From the NCBI GenBank assembly GCA_930987725.1, contig CAKNKY010000004.1:44455-108454 (forward strand): 64,000 bases of DNA, read 5' to 3'. The notes under the pieces were generated by a model. That model saw only the letters and a list, made by a program, of their open reading frames with translations. It did not search any database and was not told where the DNA came from. A program made the translations under genes and the position numbers. The DNA comes from an uncultured Anaeromassilibacillus sp. (GTDB lineage: Bacteria; Bacillota; Clostridia; Oscillospirales; Acutalibacteraceae). Shown in pieces: positions 26,363 to 37,000 of this stretch (positions within the stretch are counted from its first letter, which is position 1; each line of letters opens with the position of its first letter).

Positions 26363-26419
26363 ATTCGTCATCTTTTTAACAAAAAATAAGATGACGAATA
26401 AGGGAAAATGTGTTATAAT
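26363..26419 (+). promoter_or_regulatory. phoH operon promoter overlapping a 12-bp inverted repeat
   Basis: ATTCGTCATCTT (26363-26374) and AAGATGACGAAT (26388-26399) are perfect inverted copies around a 13-nt A/T loop with no T tract after them. The right arm contains ATGACG (26391-26396), which sits 17 bp before an extended -10, TGTTATAAT (26411-26419). The repeat therefore covers the -35 box and may be an operator. The rest of the gap to phoH is A/T-rich leader. Confidence 0.55.
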
Positions 26420-26568
26420 CAGCTATATCAAATTGAATAATAATTTATTAAAAAACTGTAAACACTACACAATTACCGCATCCCGGCTCTCTTTTTCAGA
26501 CGGCACGGCGCTTCTCTGCGCCGGGTTCCGGGAAGGCGGGAAAGGACTTTTGGGAGCGATTCAAATAC

Positions 26569-27537
<969 letters not shown>

Positions 27538-27622
27538 TGCCATGCGCCGCCCCGGTGCAGGCCGGGCGGCTGTTTCAAAAATATAAAAATAAAATACAGT
27601 ATGAAAAATGGAGGAGCATATC

Positions 27623-28129
27623 ATGGAAAAAATCAGGGTCATCATCGACAACAAGCAGAAGAATGTAAAAATTCCCACCGGGCTGCGGATGCTGATCCGC
27701 CGCTGCTGCAATGCCGTGCTCCGCATGGAAAAGTTTGAGGGCCCCGCCGAGATCAGCGTTACCTTTGTGAACAACGAGCAGATCCATGAGCTGAACCGTC
27801 AGTACCGCGGCAAGGACATGCCCACCGACGTGCTCTCTTTCCCAATGGGGGAGAACGGCGTCTACGACGTGAATCACGATACCGGCGCGAAGATTCTGGG
27901 CGACATTGTGATCTCGATGGAAAAGGCCGTGGAGCAGGCGAAGCGCTATGACCACAGCCTGGAGCGCGAGGTCGGCTACCTCACGGCGCATTCCATGCTG
28001 CACCTGCTCGGATATGACCATGAGACGTCCGGCCTGGATCGCGTGCGCATGCGGGAGAAGGAGGAGCAGATCATGACGCAGCTCGGCCTGCCCAGCAGCA
28101 GCAGCTACGTCCTCACGGACGAAGAATGA
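27623..28129 (+). CDS. ybeY: rRNA maturation endonuclease YbeY
   Basis: 168 residues. The zinc site HSMLHLLGYDHE near 123-134 (HxxxHxxGYDH) identifies the metal-dependent endoribonuclease that matures 16S rRNA and takes part in ribosome quality control. Upstream are IRVIIDNKQKN and the strand MPTDVLSFPMGE, both family marks. I chose ATG 27623 because GGAGGAG lies just before it and overlaps the in-frame ATG at 27608. Its stop overlaps the dgkA start as ATGA. Confidence 0.95.
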   Translation: MEKIRVIIDNKQKNVKIPTGLRMLIRRCCNAVLRMEKFEGPAEISVTFVNNEQIHELNRQYRGKDMPTDVLSFPMGENGVYDVNHDTGAKILGDIVISMEKAVEQAKRYDHSLEREVGYLTAHSMLHLLGYDHETSGLDRVRMREKEEQIMTQLGLPSSSSYVLTDEE

Positions 28130-28602
28130 GTTTTCCGTTCCATAAAAGCCTGCGGTGTGCCGCGCGCGGGCTGCTCTCCAGCCTCTGGCGGGAGCGCAAC
28201 CTGCGCATCCACACGGTGGCCGCGGGTTACGTGCTGTTTTTCTCCGCCTTTTTCGATCTGAGCAGGGCCGGCCGGGCAGCGCTGCTGCTCACGATCGGCC
28301 TTGTGATGGCGGCGGAGCTGTTCAACACGGCGCTGGAGCGTCTCTGTGATTTTGTTTCCCCGGGATATGAAAAGCGTATCGGTTTGGTGAAGGACATCGC
28401 GGCGGGGTGTGTGCTGTGCTGCGCGCTGGCTGCCGTGGGCGTGGGGGCGTGCCTTTTCTGGCAGCCCGAACGTTTCGGTGAGATTCTCTCCTGGTTCGTC
28501 TCCATTCCGGTACGCCTTGTGCTGTTTGTGTGTTCCCTTGCGGCCGCAGCGTGCTATATCGCACTGCCGTGCCGCCGGGACAGGAAAAAGAGAGGAGATT
28601 GA
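28126..28602 (+). CDS. dgkA: Diacylglycerol kinase-family protein (undecaprenol kinase type)
   Basis: 158 residues with three or four membrane segments and the DgkA signature AAELFNTALERLCDFV near 64-79, followed by KDIAAGCVL. Gram-positive members mostly phosphorylate undecaprenol and so feed the cell-wall lipid carrier. It is translationally coupled to ybeY and lies three bases before era. The cdd gene often found between dgkA and era is missing. The C-terminus is about 20 residues longer than typical and adds a membrane segment. Confidence 0.93.
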   Translation: MSFPFHKSLRCAARGLLSSLWRERNLRIHTVAAGYVLFFSAFFDLSRAGRAALLLTIGLVMAAELFNTALERLCDFVSPGYEKRIGLVKDIAAGCVLCCALAAVGVGACLFWQPERFGEILSWFVSIPVRLVLFVCSLAAAACYIALPCRRDRKKRGD

Positions 28603-28604
28603 GT

Positions 28605-29552
28605 TTGCCGCAGCAAGAGACACCTATCATGACCCGAGAGGAGGATCGCTCCGCGTTCCTGGCCATTGTCGGCCGGCCGAACGTGGGCAAATCTTCCCTG
28701 CTCAATCGAATGATCGGCCAGAAGGTGGCCATCGTGAGCAGCAAACCGCAGACGACGCGCACGCGCATCATGGGTGTGCTCACGGAGGGTGCGGATCAGC
28801 TCGTATTTTTGGACACGCCCGGCCTGCAGAAGCCGCGCAGCCGTCTGGATGAATACATGGCGCGCTCCGTCACGGAATCGGTGGCAGGGGTGGATGCGTG
28901 CCTGCTGGTCACGGAGGTAAAGGCCCCCGTGTCCCATGCGGACCGCGATCTGCTTGAGCGCTGCCGCTCGATGGAGCTGCCCGTTGTGCTGGCCATCAAC
29001 AAGATCGATACCCTGCAAGATAAATCCGCTCTCATGGAGCAGATTGCCCTGTGGGCCGATCTCTATGCCTTTGAGGCGATCGTACCCGTTTCCGCGCAGG
29101 ATGGGAGCGGCGTCGCCTCCGATCTCATTCCCGAGCTGAAAAAGCTCTGCCAGCCCGGCGGCCATTTCTTTGACGCGGATACGCTCACGGATCAGCCGGA
29201 GCGCGTCATTGCGGGCGAGATCGTGCGCGAAAAACTGCTCAGGCTGCTCGACAAGGAAATTCCACACGGCGCCGCCGTTGTGGTGGAACGGATGCGCGAG
29301 CGCGGAGACGGCAGCAATATCACTGACATTGACGCCACGATCTTCTGTGAGAAGGAGAACCACAAGGCGATTCTCATCGGCAAGGGCGGTTCCATGCTCA
29401 AGAAGATCGGCAGCTATGCCCGCGCGGACATGGAGCGCTTTTTCGGCTGCCGCGTCAATTTGAAACTCTGGGTCAAGGTCAAGGAGGACTGGCGCAACCG
29501 CGAAGCCGTGCTGCGCACCCTTGGCTATGACAAAACCGATTTTAATCTGTGA
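28605..29552 (+). CDS. era: GTPase Era
   Basis: 315 residues. G1 GRPNVGKSS (23-31), switch region SSKPQTTRTRIMGV, DTPGLQKPR, and NKID; the C-terminal KH domain has AILIGKGGSMLKKIG. Era binds 16S rRNA during small-subunit assembly. I chose TTG 28605 because AGAGGAG lies seven bases upstream, whereas the in-frame ATG at 28629 has no ribosome-binding site. It sits in the normal ybeY-dgkA-era-recO order. Confidence 0.97.
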   Translation: MPQQETPIMTREEDRSAFLAIVGRPNVGKSSLLNRMIGQKVAIVSSKPQTTRTRIMGVLTEGADQLVFLDTPGLQKPRSRLDEYMARSVTESVAGVDACLLVTEVKAPVSHADRDLLERCRSMELPVVLAINKIDTLQDKSALMEQIALWADLYAFEAIVPVSAQDGSGVASDLIPELKKLCQPGGHFFDADTLTDQPERVIAGEIVREKLLRLLDKEIPHGAAVVVERMRERGDGSNITDIDATIFCEKENHKAILIGKGGSMLKKIGSYARADMERFFGCRVNLKLWVKVKEDWRNREAVLRTLGYDKTDFNL

Positions 29553-29633
29553 CAGAATTTGCCTCACATACCCCATGGCCGGCGGCGCATACTCAAAACA
29601 GAGGAGATTGTCGCCAGAAGGGGGATGTGAGCT

Positions 29634-29837
29634 ATGGAAGAACATGCGGCCTGGGAACGTTTTGCGCACACGGGCGCCGTGAGCGATTATCTCCGCTACG
29701 TCCAGTGCCGGGTGCAGGAGCCCCGCGCTTCCCGGCCTTCCGCGGAGGAGAGCCATGCACCTGGAAACGGACGGACTGATCCTGGGGGAACAGAGCGTGG
29801 GGGAGAGCGACCGCCTGGTGACGGTGCTCACGCGTGA
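29634..29837 (+). CDS. yqzL: YqzL-like small protein
   Basis: 67 residues. The N-terminus AAWERFAHTGAVSDYLRYV resembles the W-x-x-F-x-x-TG-x-x-x-x-YL core of YqzL, a tiny protein encoded between era and recO in Firmicutes, and the position matches. AGGGGGATG precedes ATG 29634. The frame runs 83 bp into recO, and residues past about 35 look like a read-out of recO's other frame, so the C-terminus may be unstructured or the frame may have lost an earlier stop. Function unknown. Confidence 0.6.
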   Translation: MEEHAAWERFAHTGAVSDYLRYVQCRVQEPRASRPSAEESHAPGNGRTDPGGTERGGERPPGDGAHA

Positions 29838-30504
29838 CGAGGGCGTGCTGCGCGCGTTTGCGCGCCAAGCCAAGCGCGTGAAGAGCGCCAAGCTTTCCGC
29901 CACCCAGCTGTTCTGCTATTCCCGCCTCTCCATTTACAAGGGGCGGGAAACGTACATCATTGACGACGCGCGGCCAATTGAGCTTTTTTTCGATCTGCGC
30001 AGGGATCTGGAGCATCTGGCCCTGGCCCAGTATTTTTGCGAGCTGGCCCGGTCTGTGGCCCCGCAGGAAGCCCCCGCCGGGGACTTTTTGCGGTTGCTGC
30101 TCAACGCGTTCCATTTTTTGCAGAAGGGCACAAAGCCGCTTTTTCTGCTCAAGCCGGTGGTGGAGATGCGGATGCTCTCCTTCGCCGGGTATATGCCGAA
30201 CCTCGTGGCCTGCTGCGAGTGTGGCCGCTATCTGGCGGACCCCATGTATTTTTATCCGGCGCGCGGCGAACTGGCCTGCCCGGACTGCGCCCCCCGCCTG
30301 GGCGGCGCGCCTATGGCCCTGCCGCCCGGTGTGCTCACGGCGCTGCGCCACACCGTGTATGCCGATTTTGAAAAGCTTTTTTCGTTTACGCTGCCCGAGG
30401 CCGGGCTGCACGCCCTGGCTGCCGCCAGCGAGCGGTATGTGCTCTGCACGCTCGACCGCGGGTTCCAAACGCTGACTTTTTTTCACGGGCTTGCGCCGCG
30501 CTGA
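29755..30504 (+). CDS. recO: DNA repair protein RecO
   Basis: 249 residues. The N-terminal OB-fold begins ETDGLILGEQSVGESDRLVT. The C-terminal part has the four-cysteine zinc site CCECGRYLADP...CPDC near 151-182. RecO helps load RecA on SSB-coated DNA, with RecR, whose gene is in this window at 42162. ATG 29755 lies inside the yqzL frame behind GGAGGAGAG. mutS2 follows 30 bp downstream. Confidence 0.96.
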   Translation: MHLETDGLILGEQSVGESDRLVTVLTRDEGVLRAFARQAKRVKSAKLSATQLFCYSRLSIYKGRETYIIDDARPIELFFDLRRDLEHLALAQYFCELARSVAPQEAPAGDFLRLLLNAFHFLQKGTKPLFLLKPVVEMRMLSFAGYMPNLVACCECGRYLADPMYFYPARGELACPDCAPRLGGAPMALPPGVLTALRHTVYADFEKLFSFTLPEAGLHALAAASERYVLCTLDRGFQTLTFFHGLAPR

Positions 30505-30534
30505 CGCGGCCCGTTTTTTCAGGAGAATGAACAG

Positions 30535-32922
30535 ATGTCTGATATCATGCAACGAAACATCCATGCCCTGGAGCTGGATAAAATCCTTGCCCTTCTCGCC
30601 GAGGAAACGGCCTGCGAGGACGCAGCCGAACTGGCGCGCGGTCTGAAGCCCGTCTCCTCGCTCAAGGAGGCGCGCCGCCTGCTGGAGGAGACGTTCGACG
30701 CCCACGGTCTCATGGCGCGCTTCGGCTCGCCCTCTTTCGGCGGGCTGCACAATGTTTCCAATTCCCTGCGCCGCGCCGAGGCCGGCGGACTGCTCACCAT
30801 GGGCGAGCTGCTGCGCGTGTCCGCCGTGCTGCGCGTGCTGCGCGGCGTCAAGGAATGGCGCTCCCGCAGCGAGGGCGTGAAATCCGTGCTGGACTGGCGC
30901 TTTGAAGCCATTCTGCCGAACAAATATCTGGAAGACAAAATCAATACCTCCATCGTGTCGGAGGAGGAGATGGCAAGCGAGGCTTCGCCGGAGCTGGCCT
31001 CCATCCGCCGCAAGATCCGGGGGGCGTCCACCCGGGCGCGCGAGCAGCTTGATAAAATGATCCGCTCCCCCGTTTACCAGAAATACCTGCAGGATCCGAT
31101 CATCACCATGCGCGGCGGGCGCTTTGTGGTGCCCGTGAAGGCGGAGTGCCGCGGCGACGTGCCCGGCCTTGTGCACGACACCTCCTCGAGCGGCGCCACC
31201 GTGTTTGTGGAACCGATGGCCGTCGTGGAGGCCAACAATGAGATCCGCGTCCTGCTCTCGCACGAGCAGGCGGAGATCGACCGCATCCTGGGCGAGCTTT
31301 CCGCCGAGGCGGGCAGCTTTGCTTCCGGCATCATCAGCAGTTATCAGGCCGTGGTGCAGCTCAACCTGATCTTTGCGAAGGCCAACCTCGGCTACAAGAT
31401 GAAGGCTACGATGCCGGAGCTCAACGACGAGGGCAAAATCGATCTCAAGCGCGCCCGTCATCCGCTGATCGCGAAGGAAAAGGTTGTGCCCACCGACATC
31501 CAGCTCGGCCTCACCTTCGACACGCTCGTCATCACCGGCCCGAACACCGGCGGCAAGACGGTGTCCATCAAGACGATCGGCCTCATGACGCTCATGGCCA
31601 TGTGCGGCCTTCTGCTGCCCGTGGCGGACGGCAGCCGCATCTCCGTCTTTGACAAGGTGCTGGCCGACATCGGAGACGAGCAGAGCATCGAGCAGTCGCT
31701 CTCCACCTTCTCCGCCCACATGACGAACATCATCCGCATCCTGGCCGAAACGGACGGCAGCAGCCTTGTCCTGCTCGATGAGCTCGGCGCGGGCACCGAT
31801 CCGGTGGAGGGCGCGGCGCTCGCCACCTCCATTCTGGAAGAACTGCGCGCGCGGGGGGCGCACATTGCCGCCACCACGCACTACGCGGAGCTGAAGGCCT
31901 ATGCCCTGCAGACGCCCGGCGTGGAAAACGGCTGCTGTGAATTTGACGTGGCCACCCTGCGTCCTACTTACCGCCTGCTCATCGGCGTGCCGGGCCGCTC
32001 GAACGCGTTCGCCATCCTGCTGCGCCTCGGCATGGAGCAGAGCATCGTCGATCACGCCCGCGAGCTGGTTTCCAGCGAAAACACGCGGTTTGAAGACATT
32101 GTGCAGAGCCTGGAAGAGAACCGCCAGAAGCTGGAAGCCGAGCGCGCCGCCGCCGAGCACGAAAAGCTGGAAGCCGAAAAGGCTGCCCGGGAGGCGAAGG
32201 AAAAGCTGGAAGAGGTGGAGAAGCAGGCGGAAAAGGAGATCGAGGAGGCGCGCCAGCGGGCGGCCATGCTCATCTCCCGCACACGCGCCCAGGTGGACGC
32301 CATGCTGAATGAGGCGGAGGAAGCGCGCAAGAAGCAGAACAAGCTGCTCACCGCCGAGCAGAAGGCCAAACTGAAAAGCGGCCTGCGCAAGCTGGAGGAC
32401 GAGGCCGATCCCGTCAGCCGCCGCCGCGCCGAGGCAGGGGAGTACGTGCTGCCGCGCCCGCTGCGCGTGGGGGATACCGTGCTGATCTACGATTTGAACA
32501 AGAAGGCCACCGTGCTGGAACTTCCGGCGGACGGCAGCGGCCCCGTGCTTGTGCAGGCCGGTGTGATCCGCACGCGCGTGCCGCTCAAAAACCTGCGCCT
32601 GAGCCAGCCGGACAAGGAGAAGAAAGATCCCCGCACGCGTGCCCGCAACGTGACGAAGCAGCTTTCGAACGAGCGCCGCGGCGCGATGGAGATCGATCTG
32701 CGCGGCCAGATGGCCGAGGAAGGCATCCTGAACGTAGACCGCTTCCTCGACAGCGCCTCCCTTTCCGGCGTCCATCAGGTGACGATCATCCACGGCAAGG
32801 GCACGGGGCGGCTGCGCGCCGCCATCCAGGACCATCTGCGCCACCATCCGCTCGTCAAGAGCTTCCGCCTCGGTGCCTACGGCGAGGGCGAGGCCGGCGT
32901 GACGGTGGTGGAGCTGAAATAA
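30535..32922 (+). CDS. mutS2: Endonuclease MutS2
   Basis: 795 residues, standard for MutS2. Walker A GPNTGGKT near 333-340, the STFSAHMTNI helix, Walker B LVLLDELGAGTDP, a long Glu/Lys/Ala coiled coil at about 515-600, a KOW-like strand DTVLIYDLNKK, and a C-terminal Smr domain from about 718 with EIDLRGQMAEEG and IIHGKGTGRLR. It splits collided ribosomes in Bacillus and suppresses recombination in other bacteria. It carries no mismatch-recognition domain. Confidence 0.97.
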   Translation: MSDIMQRNIHALELDKILALLAEETACEDAAELARGLKPVSSLKEARRLLEETFDAHGLMARFGSPSFGGLHNVSNSLRRAEAGGLLTMGELLRVSAVLRVLRGVKEWRSRSEGVKSVLDWRFEAILPNKYLEDKINTSIVSEEEMASEASPELASIRRKIRGASTRAREQLDKMIRSPVYQKYLQDPIITMRGGRFVVPVKAECRGDVPGLVHDTSSSGATVFVEPMAVVEANNEIRVLLSHEQAEIDRILGELSAEAGSFASGIISSYQAVVQLNLIFAKANLGYKMKATMPELNDEGKIDLKRARHPLIAKEKVVPTDIQLGLTFDTLVITGPNTGGKTVSIKTIGLMTLMAMCGLLLPVADGSRISVFDKVLADIGDEQSIEQSLSTFSAHMTNIIRILAETDGSSLVLLDELGAGTDPVEGAALATSILEELRARGAHIAATTHYAELKAYALQTPGVENGCCEFDVATLRPTYRLLIGVPGRSNAFAILLRLGMEQSIVDHARELVSSENTRFEDIVQSLEENRQKLEAERAAAEHEKLEAEKAAREAKEKLEEVEKQAEKEIEEARQRAAMLISRTRAQVDAMLNEAEEARKKQNKLLTAEQKAKLKSGLRKLEDEADPVSRRRAEAGEYVLPRPLRVGDTVLIYDLNKKATVLELPADGSGPVLVQAGVIRTRVPLKNLRLSQPDKEKKDPRTRARNVTKQLSNERRGAMEIDLRGQMAEEGILNVDRFLDSASLSGVHQVTIIHGKGTGRLRAAIQDHLRHHPLVKSFRLGAYGEGEAGVTVVELK

Positions 32923-32938
32923 GAGGGGGACTGCCTGC

Positions 32939-33625
32939 TTGACAAACCGGAAAAAGAGAGGGATCGCTGCGGCGGTTGTCGTCGTTCTTCTCCTGGCTGC
33001 GCTGGGAACGGTGTTTGGCCTGGCTGTTTCGGACCCGGGCTTTGCGTCGGCTGAGCCGGAGCAGATCCCGGCGGGGGAGGCGATCGGGCGCGCCGCGCGC
33101 TTCGTGCTGCAGGGCGAGCCTTTCCCGCTGAGCGAGGGGGAGCTGAACGGCCTCATCGCCGCTGCCGCGGAGGAAAAGGACGAAGGAACCGCGGTGCGGG
33201 CACAGGATCTGCGCGTTCGCCTGCTGGGCGATCAGCGCGTGGCCGCCAGCCTTCCCGTGCAATGGAACGGCCTGACGCTTCGCGTCACGGCGGAGCTGGA
33301 GGTTGATCCGGAGGCGGCGGAGAAAGTCCTGTCCGCCCGTGTGGTGCGCGCTTCGGTGGGGCGGCTGCCGCTGCCCGTTTCCTGGGTGTGCAGCTTTGCC
33401 TCGGATTTCCTGCCGGAGGGCGCTGAGGTGGAGGGGGAAACGGTCCGCATCCCGGCCGAATGGCCCCTGCTCCGCTGGGAGGAAAACATGCCGCTCATTG
33501 CTCTTGAAGTGACGCGCCTCGATCTTTCCGAAACCGGCGCCTCTGCTGCCTTAGCTGCCAACGCGGACGGCCTGCTCGAACTTTTGCAGCAGGGCGGCGA
33601 TTGGCTTGCGGGCTTGTTCGGCTGA
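32939..33625 (+). CDS. Membrane-anchored protein of unknown function (YpmS-like layout)
   Basis: 228 residues. TTG 32939 has AGAGGGGGA eight bases upstream. A basic start and one hydrophobic segment (about 8-28) act as an N-terminal anchor, and the rest is outside the membrane. The phrase FPLSEGELNGLIAAA and the later beta-rich region recall YpmS/DUF2140-type proteins, but I am not sure of the family. It lies 16 bp after mutS2 and ends the operon before a terminator. Confidence 0.7.
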   Translation: MTNRKKRGIAAAVVVVLLLAALGTVFGLAVSDPGFASAEPEQIPAGEAIGRAARFVLQGEPFPLSEGELNGLIAAAAEEKDEGTAVRAQDLRVRLLGDQRVAASLPVQWNGLTLRVTAELEVDPEAAEKVLSARVVRASVGRLPLPVSWVCSFASDFLPEGAEVEGETVRIPAEWPLLRWEENMPLIALEVTRLDLSETGASAALAANADGLLELLQQGGDWLAGLFG

Positions 33626-33644
33626 ACCGTATTCCCACAGCAAA

Positions 33645-33699
33645 ACAAAAGCCTGGCTTCCGCCGGCCCATGCAGGCCGTGCGGGAAGTCAGGCTTTTT
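33645..33699 (+). terminator. Terminator of the recO-mutS2 operon
   Basis: AAAGCCTGGCTTCCGC (about 33648-33663) pairs with GCGGGAAGTCAGGCTTT (about 33681-33697) with one G-T mismatch. A small inner stem GGCC/GGCC lies in the loop and TTTTT ends it. Confidence 0.85.
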
Positions 33700-33714
33700 C
33701 CTGTTAATATGCTT

Positions 33715-33966
33715 TAGCGAAACGACAACCCCCGGCTAGGCCGGGGAGAGTAAAAAAGCTTTAGATTCAAGCATCGAGCGAAGCGAGAAAAAAAACAACA
33801 ACATTACTATTATCAGGAAGTTGATCTTAGATGAACAGTGCCCGTTTACGGGCTGTGGGGCAAGTGATGCAAGAGACGGATTTTTCAGTGCCTCTTTAGA
33901 GGCTTGCCGGTACGATGCCCTTCTATGGCTTCCTCAAGCCCCCGGCTTTGCCGGGGGTCTTGACTT
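33715..33966 (+). mobile_element. Hairpin-bounded element, possible IS200/IS605-type (OMEGA RNA) remnant
   Basis: About 250 A/T-richer bases with no gene. At the left CCCCGGC-TAG-GCCGGGG (33730-33746) and at the right CCCCCGGC-TTT-GCCGGGGG (33939-33957) are nearly the same hairpin. Between them are two hairpins with the same TTTA loop: GCCCG/CGGGC (33840-33853) and GCCTC/GAGGC (33890-33903). Subterminal hairpins and a structured RNA next to the right hairpin are typical of IS200/IS605-family elements and their TnpB/IscB guide RNAs, and a TTGAC follows the right end. No transposase or nuclease gene remains. It sits between two converging genes. Confidence 0.4.
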
Positions 33967-34039
33967 ATCTTGCTGCTGCGCAGGCCTTCTCAGAAACCTG
34001 CCGGGGCGCAGGGGGCGAGAGCTCCCGCTTTGCCCGGCA

Positions 34040-37000
34040 TCACTCCGTGCGCAGGGCTGTGACGGGGTCCTGCTTGGCCGCTTTGCGGGAGGGGATAAGC
34101 CCGCCCAGAAGCGTGAGGACGACGCTGATCGCCACCAGAATCAGGGCTGCCCCGGCGGGCAGCACGGCGTTGATCTCGTTTGTTCCGGCCAGATTGTGGA
34201 TAATCTGGTTGCCCGGGATGAGCACGAGCAGCGTGACGCCGATGCCCAGCAGCCCGGCGCACAGGCCGATGATGAACGTCTCCGCGTTGAACACCTGGGA
34301 GATGTTGCTCTTCGACGCGCCGATGGCGCGCAGAATGCCAATCTCCTTCTTGCGCTCCAGCACGCTGATATACGTGATAACGCCGATCATGATCGACGAC
34401 ACGATGAGCGAGATGGCAACGAAGGCCATGAGCACGTAGCTGATGATGTTGATGATGTCCGTCACGGAGGACATGAGTGTGCCGACGAGATCCGTGTAGG
34501 TAATGATTTTCTCCGGTTCACCGTTGGCTTCCATCTGCGCGTTGTAGCTGTCCAGAATTTCCAGCACATGCTCCTTTGCCTCGAAGTTGAGGGGATAGAG
34601 GCTGATGGCGCTCGGCTCATCCGGGTCGGCGTAGCCGAGGCTCTGCAGGTTGCCGTCGAGCGTGCTGGTGCGGCTCGCCATGGAACTGCGCAGCAGGGCG
34701 CTGAGCTCCTCCTCCGTCATGTTCACATGGATTGCATCCTGCAGTGCGCCCGCATCCACATGGAATGCATCCTGCAGCGCGCCGGCAAGCTGTTCGGGCG
34801 CCGTTTCCAGCTGCGAGGCCATCGCCTGCCCCATCGCGGCGGAGACCTGCTCCATCACCTGCGGGGCAAGCTGGCGCAGCACCTCCTGCGCGGCCTGCCG
34901 CATCGTTCCCTCCATCGATTCCCGGAACTGTTCCTGCAGCTGCTCCTGCAGGCTGCTCTCCTGGCCGGCGGCCCAGGTCTCCACGGTGGGAGGCGATGAT
35001 CGACTGGGCGTCCTCCGTCTGCAGGTATTCCTGGAAGGAAGCGCCGGCCTCCGAGAGGCTGGGCGCGCCGTTTGCCTGCGCATACGATTCATACCCGGCG
35101 AGAAGCGCCGCCGCAGCCTGCTGCAGCTGTTCATCGGAAAGATTGAGGCCGCCCTGCAGCTGCAGCAGCTGGGAAGCCGCCGCGGTCAGAAAGATCTGCG
35201 CGCGGTCCGTCTGCAGATACGCATCGATCGTGCCCGGGTAGTTCCAGGGTTCCTCCTCGAGAAGGGTTTCCTGCCATGTCACATAGTCGCGCAGCAGGCT
35301 TTCCAGAAGGGTCTGCAATAATGAGGCGGGCACCGTGAGATCCTGTTCCTCCAGAATCTGGCCCAGTGTTTCGGCCAGCACAGCAGCCGCCTCCGGGCTT
35401 TGCAGGTATTCGCGGAACGAGTCCTGCAGTTCCCCGGCGCCTGCCGAGCCGGAGGAGGTCAGATAGGCATTGTAACCCGCCATCAGGTCAGCCGTCAGGG
35501 CGGAAAGCTGGTCGGACGTCACGTTCCAGTCGATCTGCCCCGCCAGCGCGGAGAGATCGAGATCTCCCGTGTCAATGCCGGAGAGGTCAAGCGACGAGAG
35601 ATCCAGGGAGGAGAGGTCAAACCCTTCCAGCGCGGAATCGCTGAGCGTGAACTGCGCCGGATCGAACAGCGAGGAGAAGGACGATTCCAGCACGCCCGTG
35701 TCGATGGAAAAGGCGTCGGCCAGCGCGTCCTCGTCCACCGTGAACAGGTTTTCCAGCGCGAGGCCGTTTTCCTCCTGCTGGCCGAAGGGCGTGCCGGTGA
35801 ATACGTTCACCGTGGGCTCGGCGAGCTGCTGTTTCACAATCTCGCTCTCAGCCGCCTGGTCCATCACATGGCGCGTGAGCGAGGCGGGGTAATTGATCCC
35901 GGCGGTGAGCATGGAGGCCGTGACGCCGTCCGCCGGCTGCACCACGCCCACGATCGTGAGCTCCTCTCCCTGCGGCACAAGCTCGCGCAGGAAGGCTTCG
36001 TCGCCCGAATGGTCGGTCCACACGCCGAATTCCTCGTCATAGGAATAGTAGTCCGAAGCGTTCACAAGGCGGTAGGTGATGCCGATCACATCGTCATAGG
36101 AGAAACCGGTGATGTCCTGCGGCACATCCACATTCTCCTCCGCGGCAAACTGCTCCACCATGTGGTCGAGTTCCTCGCCGTCGCGCAGGCCGAGCGCGTA
36201 GAGCATCAGGTCGCTCACGTTTCCGCCGGAGGTCAGCACCAGCACGCATTCGTTGCAGGCTTCCGGCCAGCGCCCGGCCTTCACCTCATACTGGTTTTCG
36301 TAAAGCGCCGGGTCCTCCGGCATTTCATGGAACGTATCGGTGCTCATCATGGCGGACATCATGCTGTTGCCGGAGCTTCCCGAGCCGATTCCCAGCGCGG
36401 CAAAGGATTGGTCCGGGTTCACCTGCCGGTAATCGCCGTCCTTCCACAGGTAAATCTGCGGGGTGACGCTGTAGGAATAGGAGATCGACTGCAGATAGGT
36501 TTCGATTCCGCTGCCGCCCGTCTCGAGGTATTCCTTGAGCGAGGCCAGGTCGTTTGAGCCGATTTTCGAAAACATCTGCGTCAGCATTTCCGAGACGTTG
36601 ACCTCATACTCTTCCTCTTCCTCACCGTCCGAGCCCATCATGCCCGCCGCCATCGAGGCGAGGTCCAGGCTGGAGCTCTGGATCTGCAGCGGGTATTCCG
36701 AGAGCGTGTCTTCCTCCACGCTCTCGATATACTGGTTCACACCGGTGGAGAGCGAAAGGATGAGCGCGATGCCAATGATGCCGATGGAGCCGGCGAAGGC
36801 CGTGAGCAGGGTGCGCGCCTTCTTGCTGCGCAGGTTCTGGAAGCTGAGCGAGAGAGCCGTGAGCAGCGACATTGAGGAATGCCGCGCCCATTTTTTGTGC
36901 TCCGGCTCCTTTTCTCCCGGCGGCGGGGTGAAGGGGTCCGTGTCGGAGCGGATCACGCCGTCGCTCAGCCGCACGATGCGCGTGGCGTAGGCCTGCGCCA

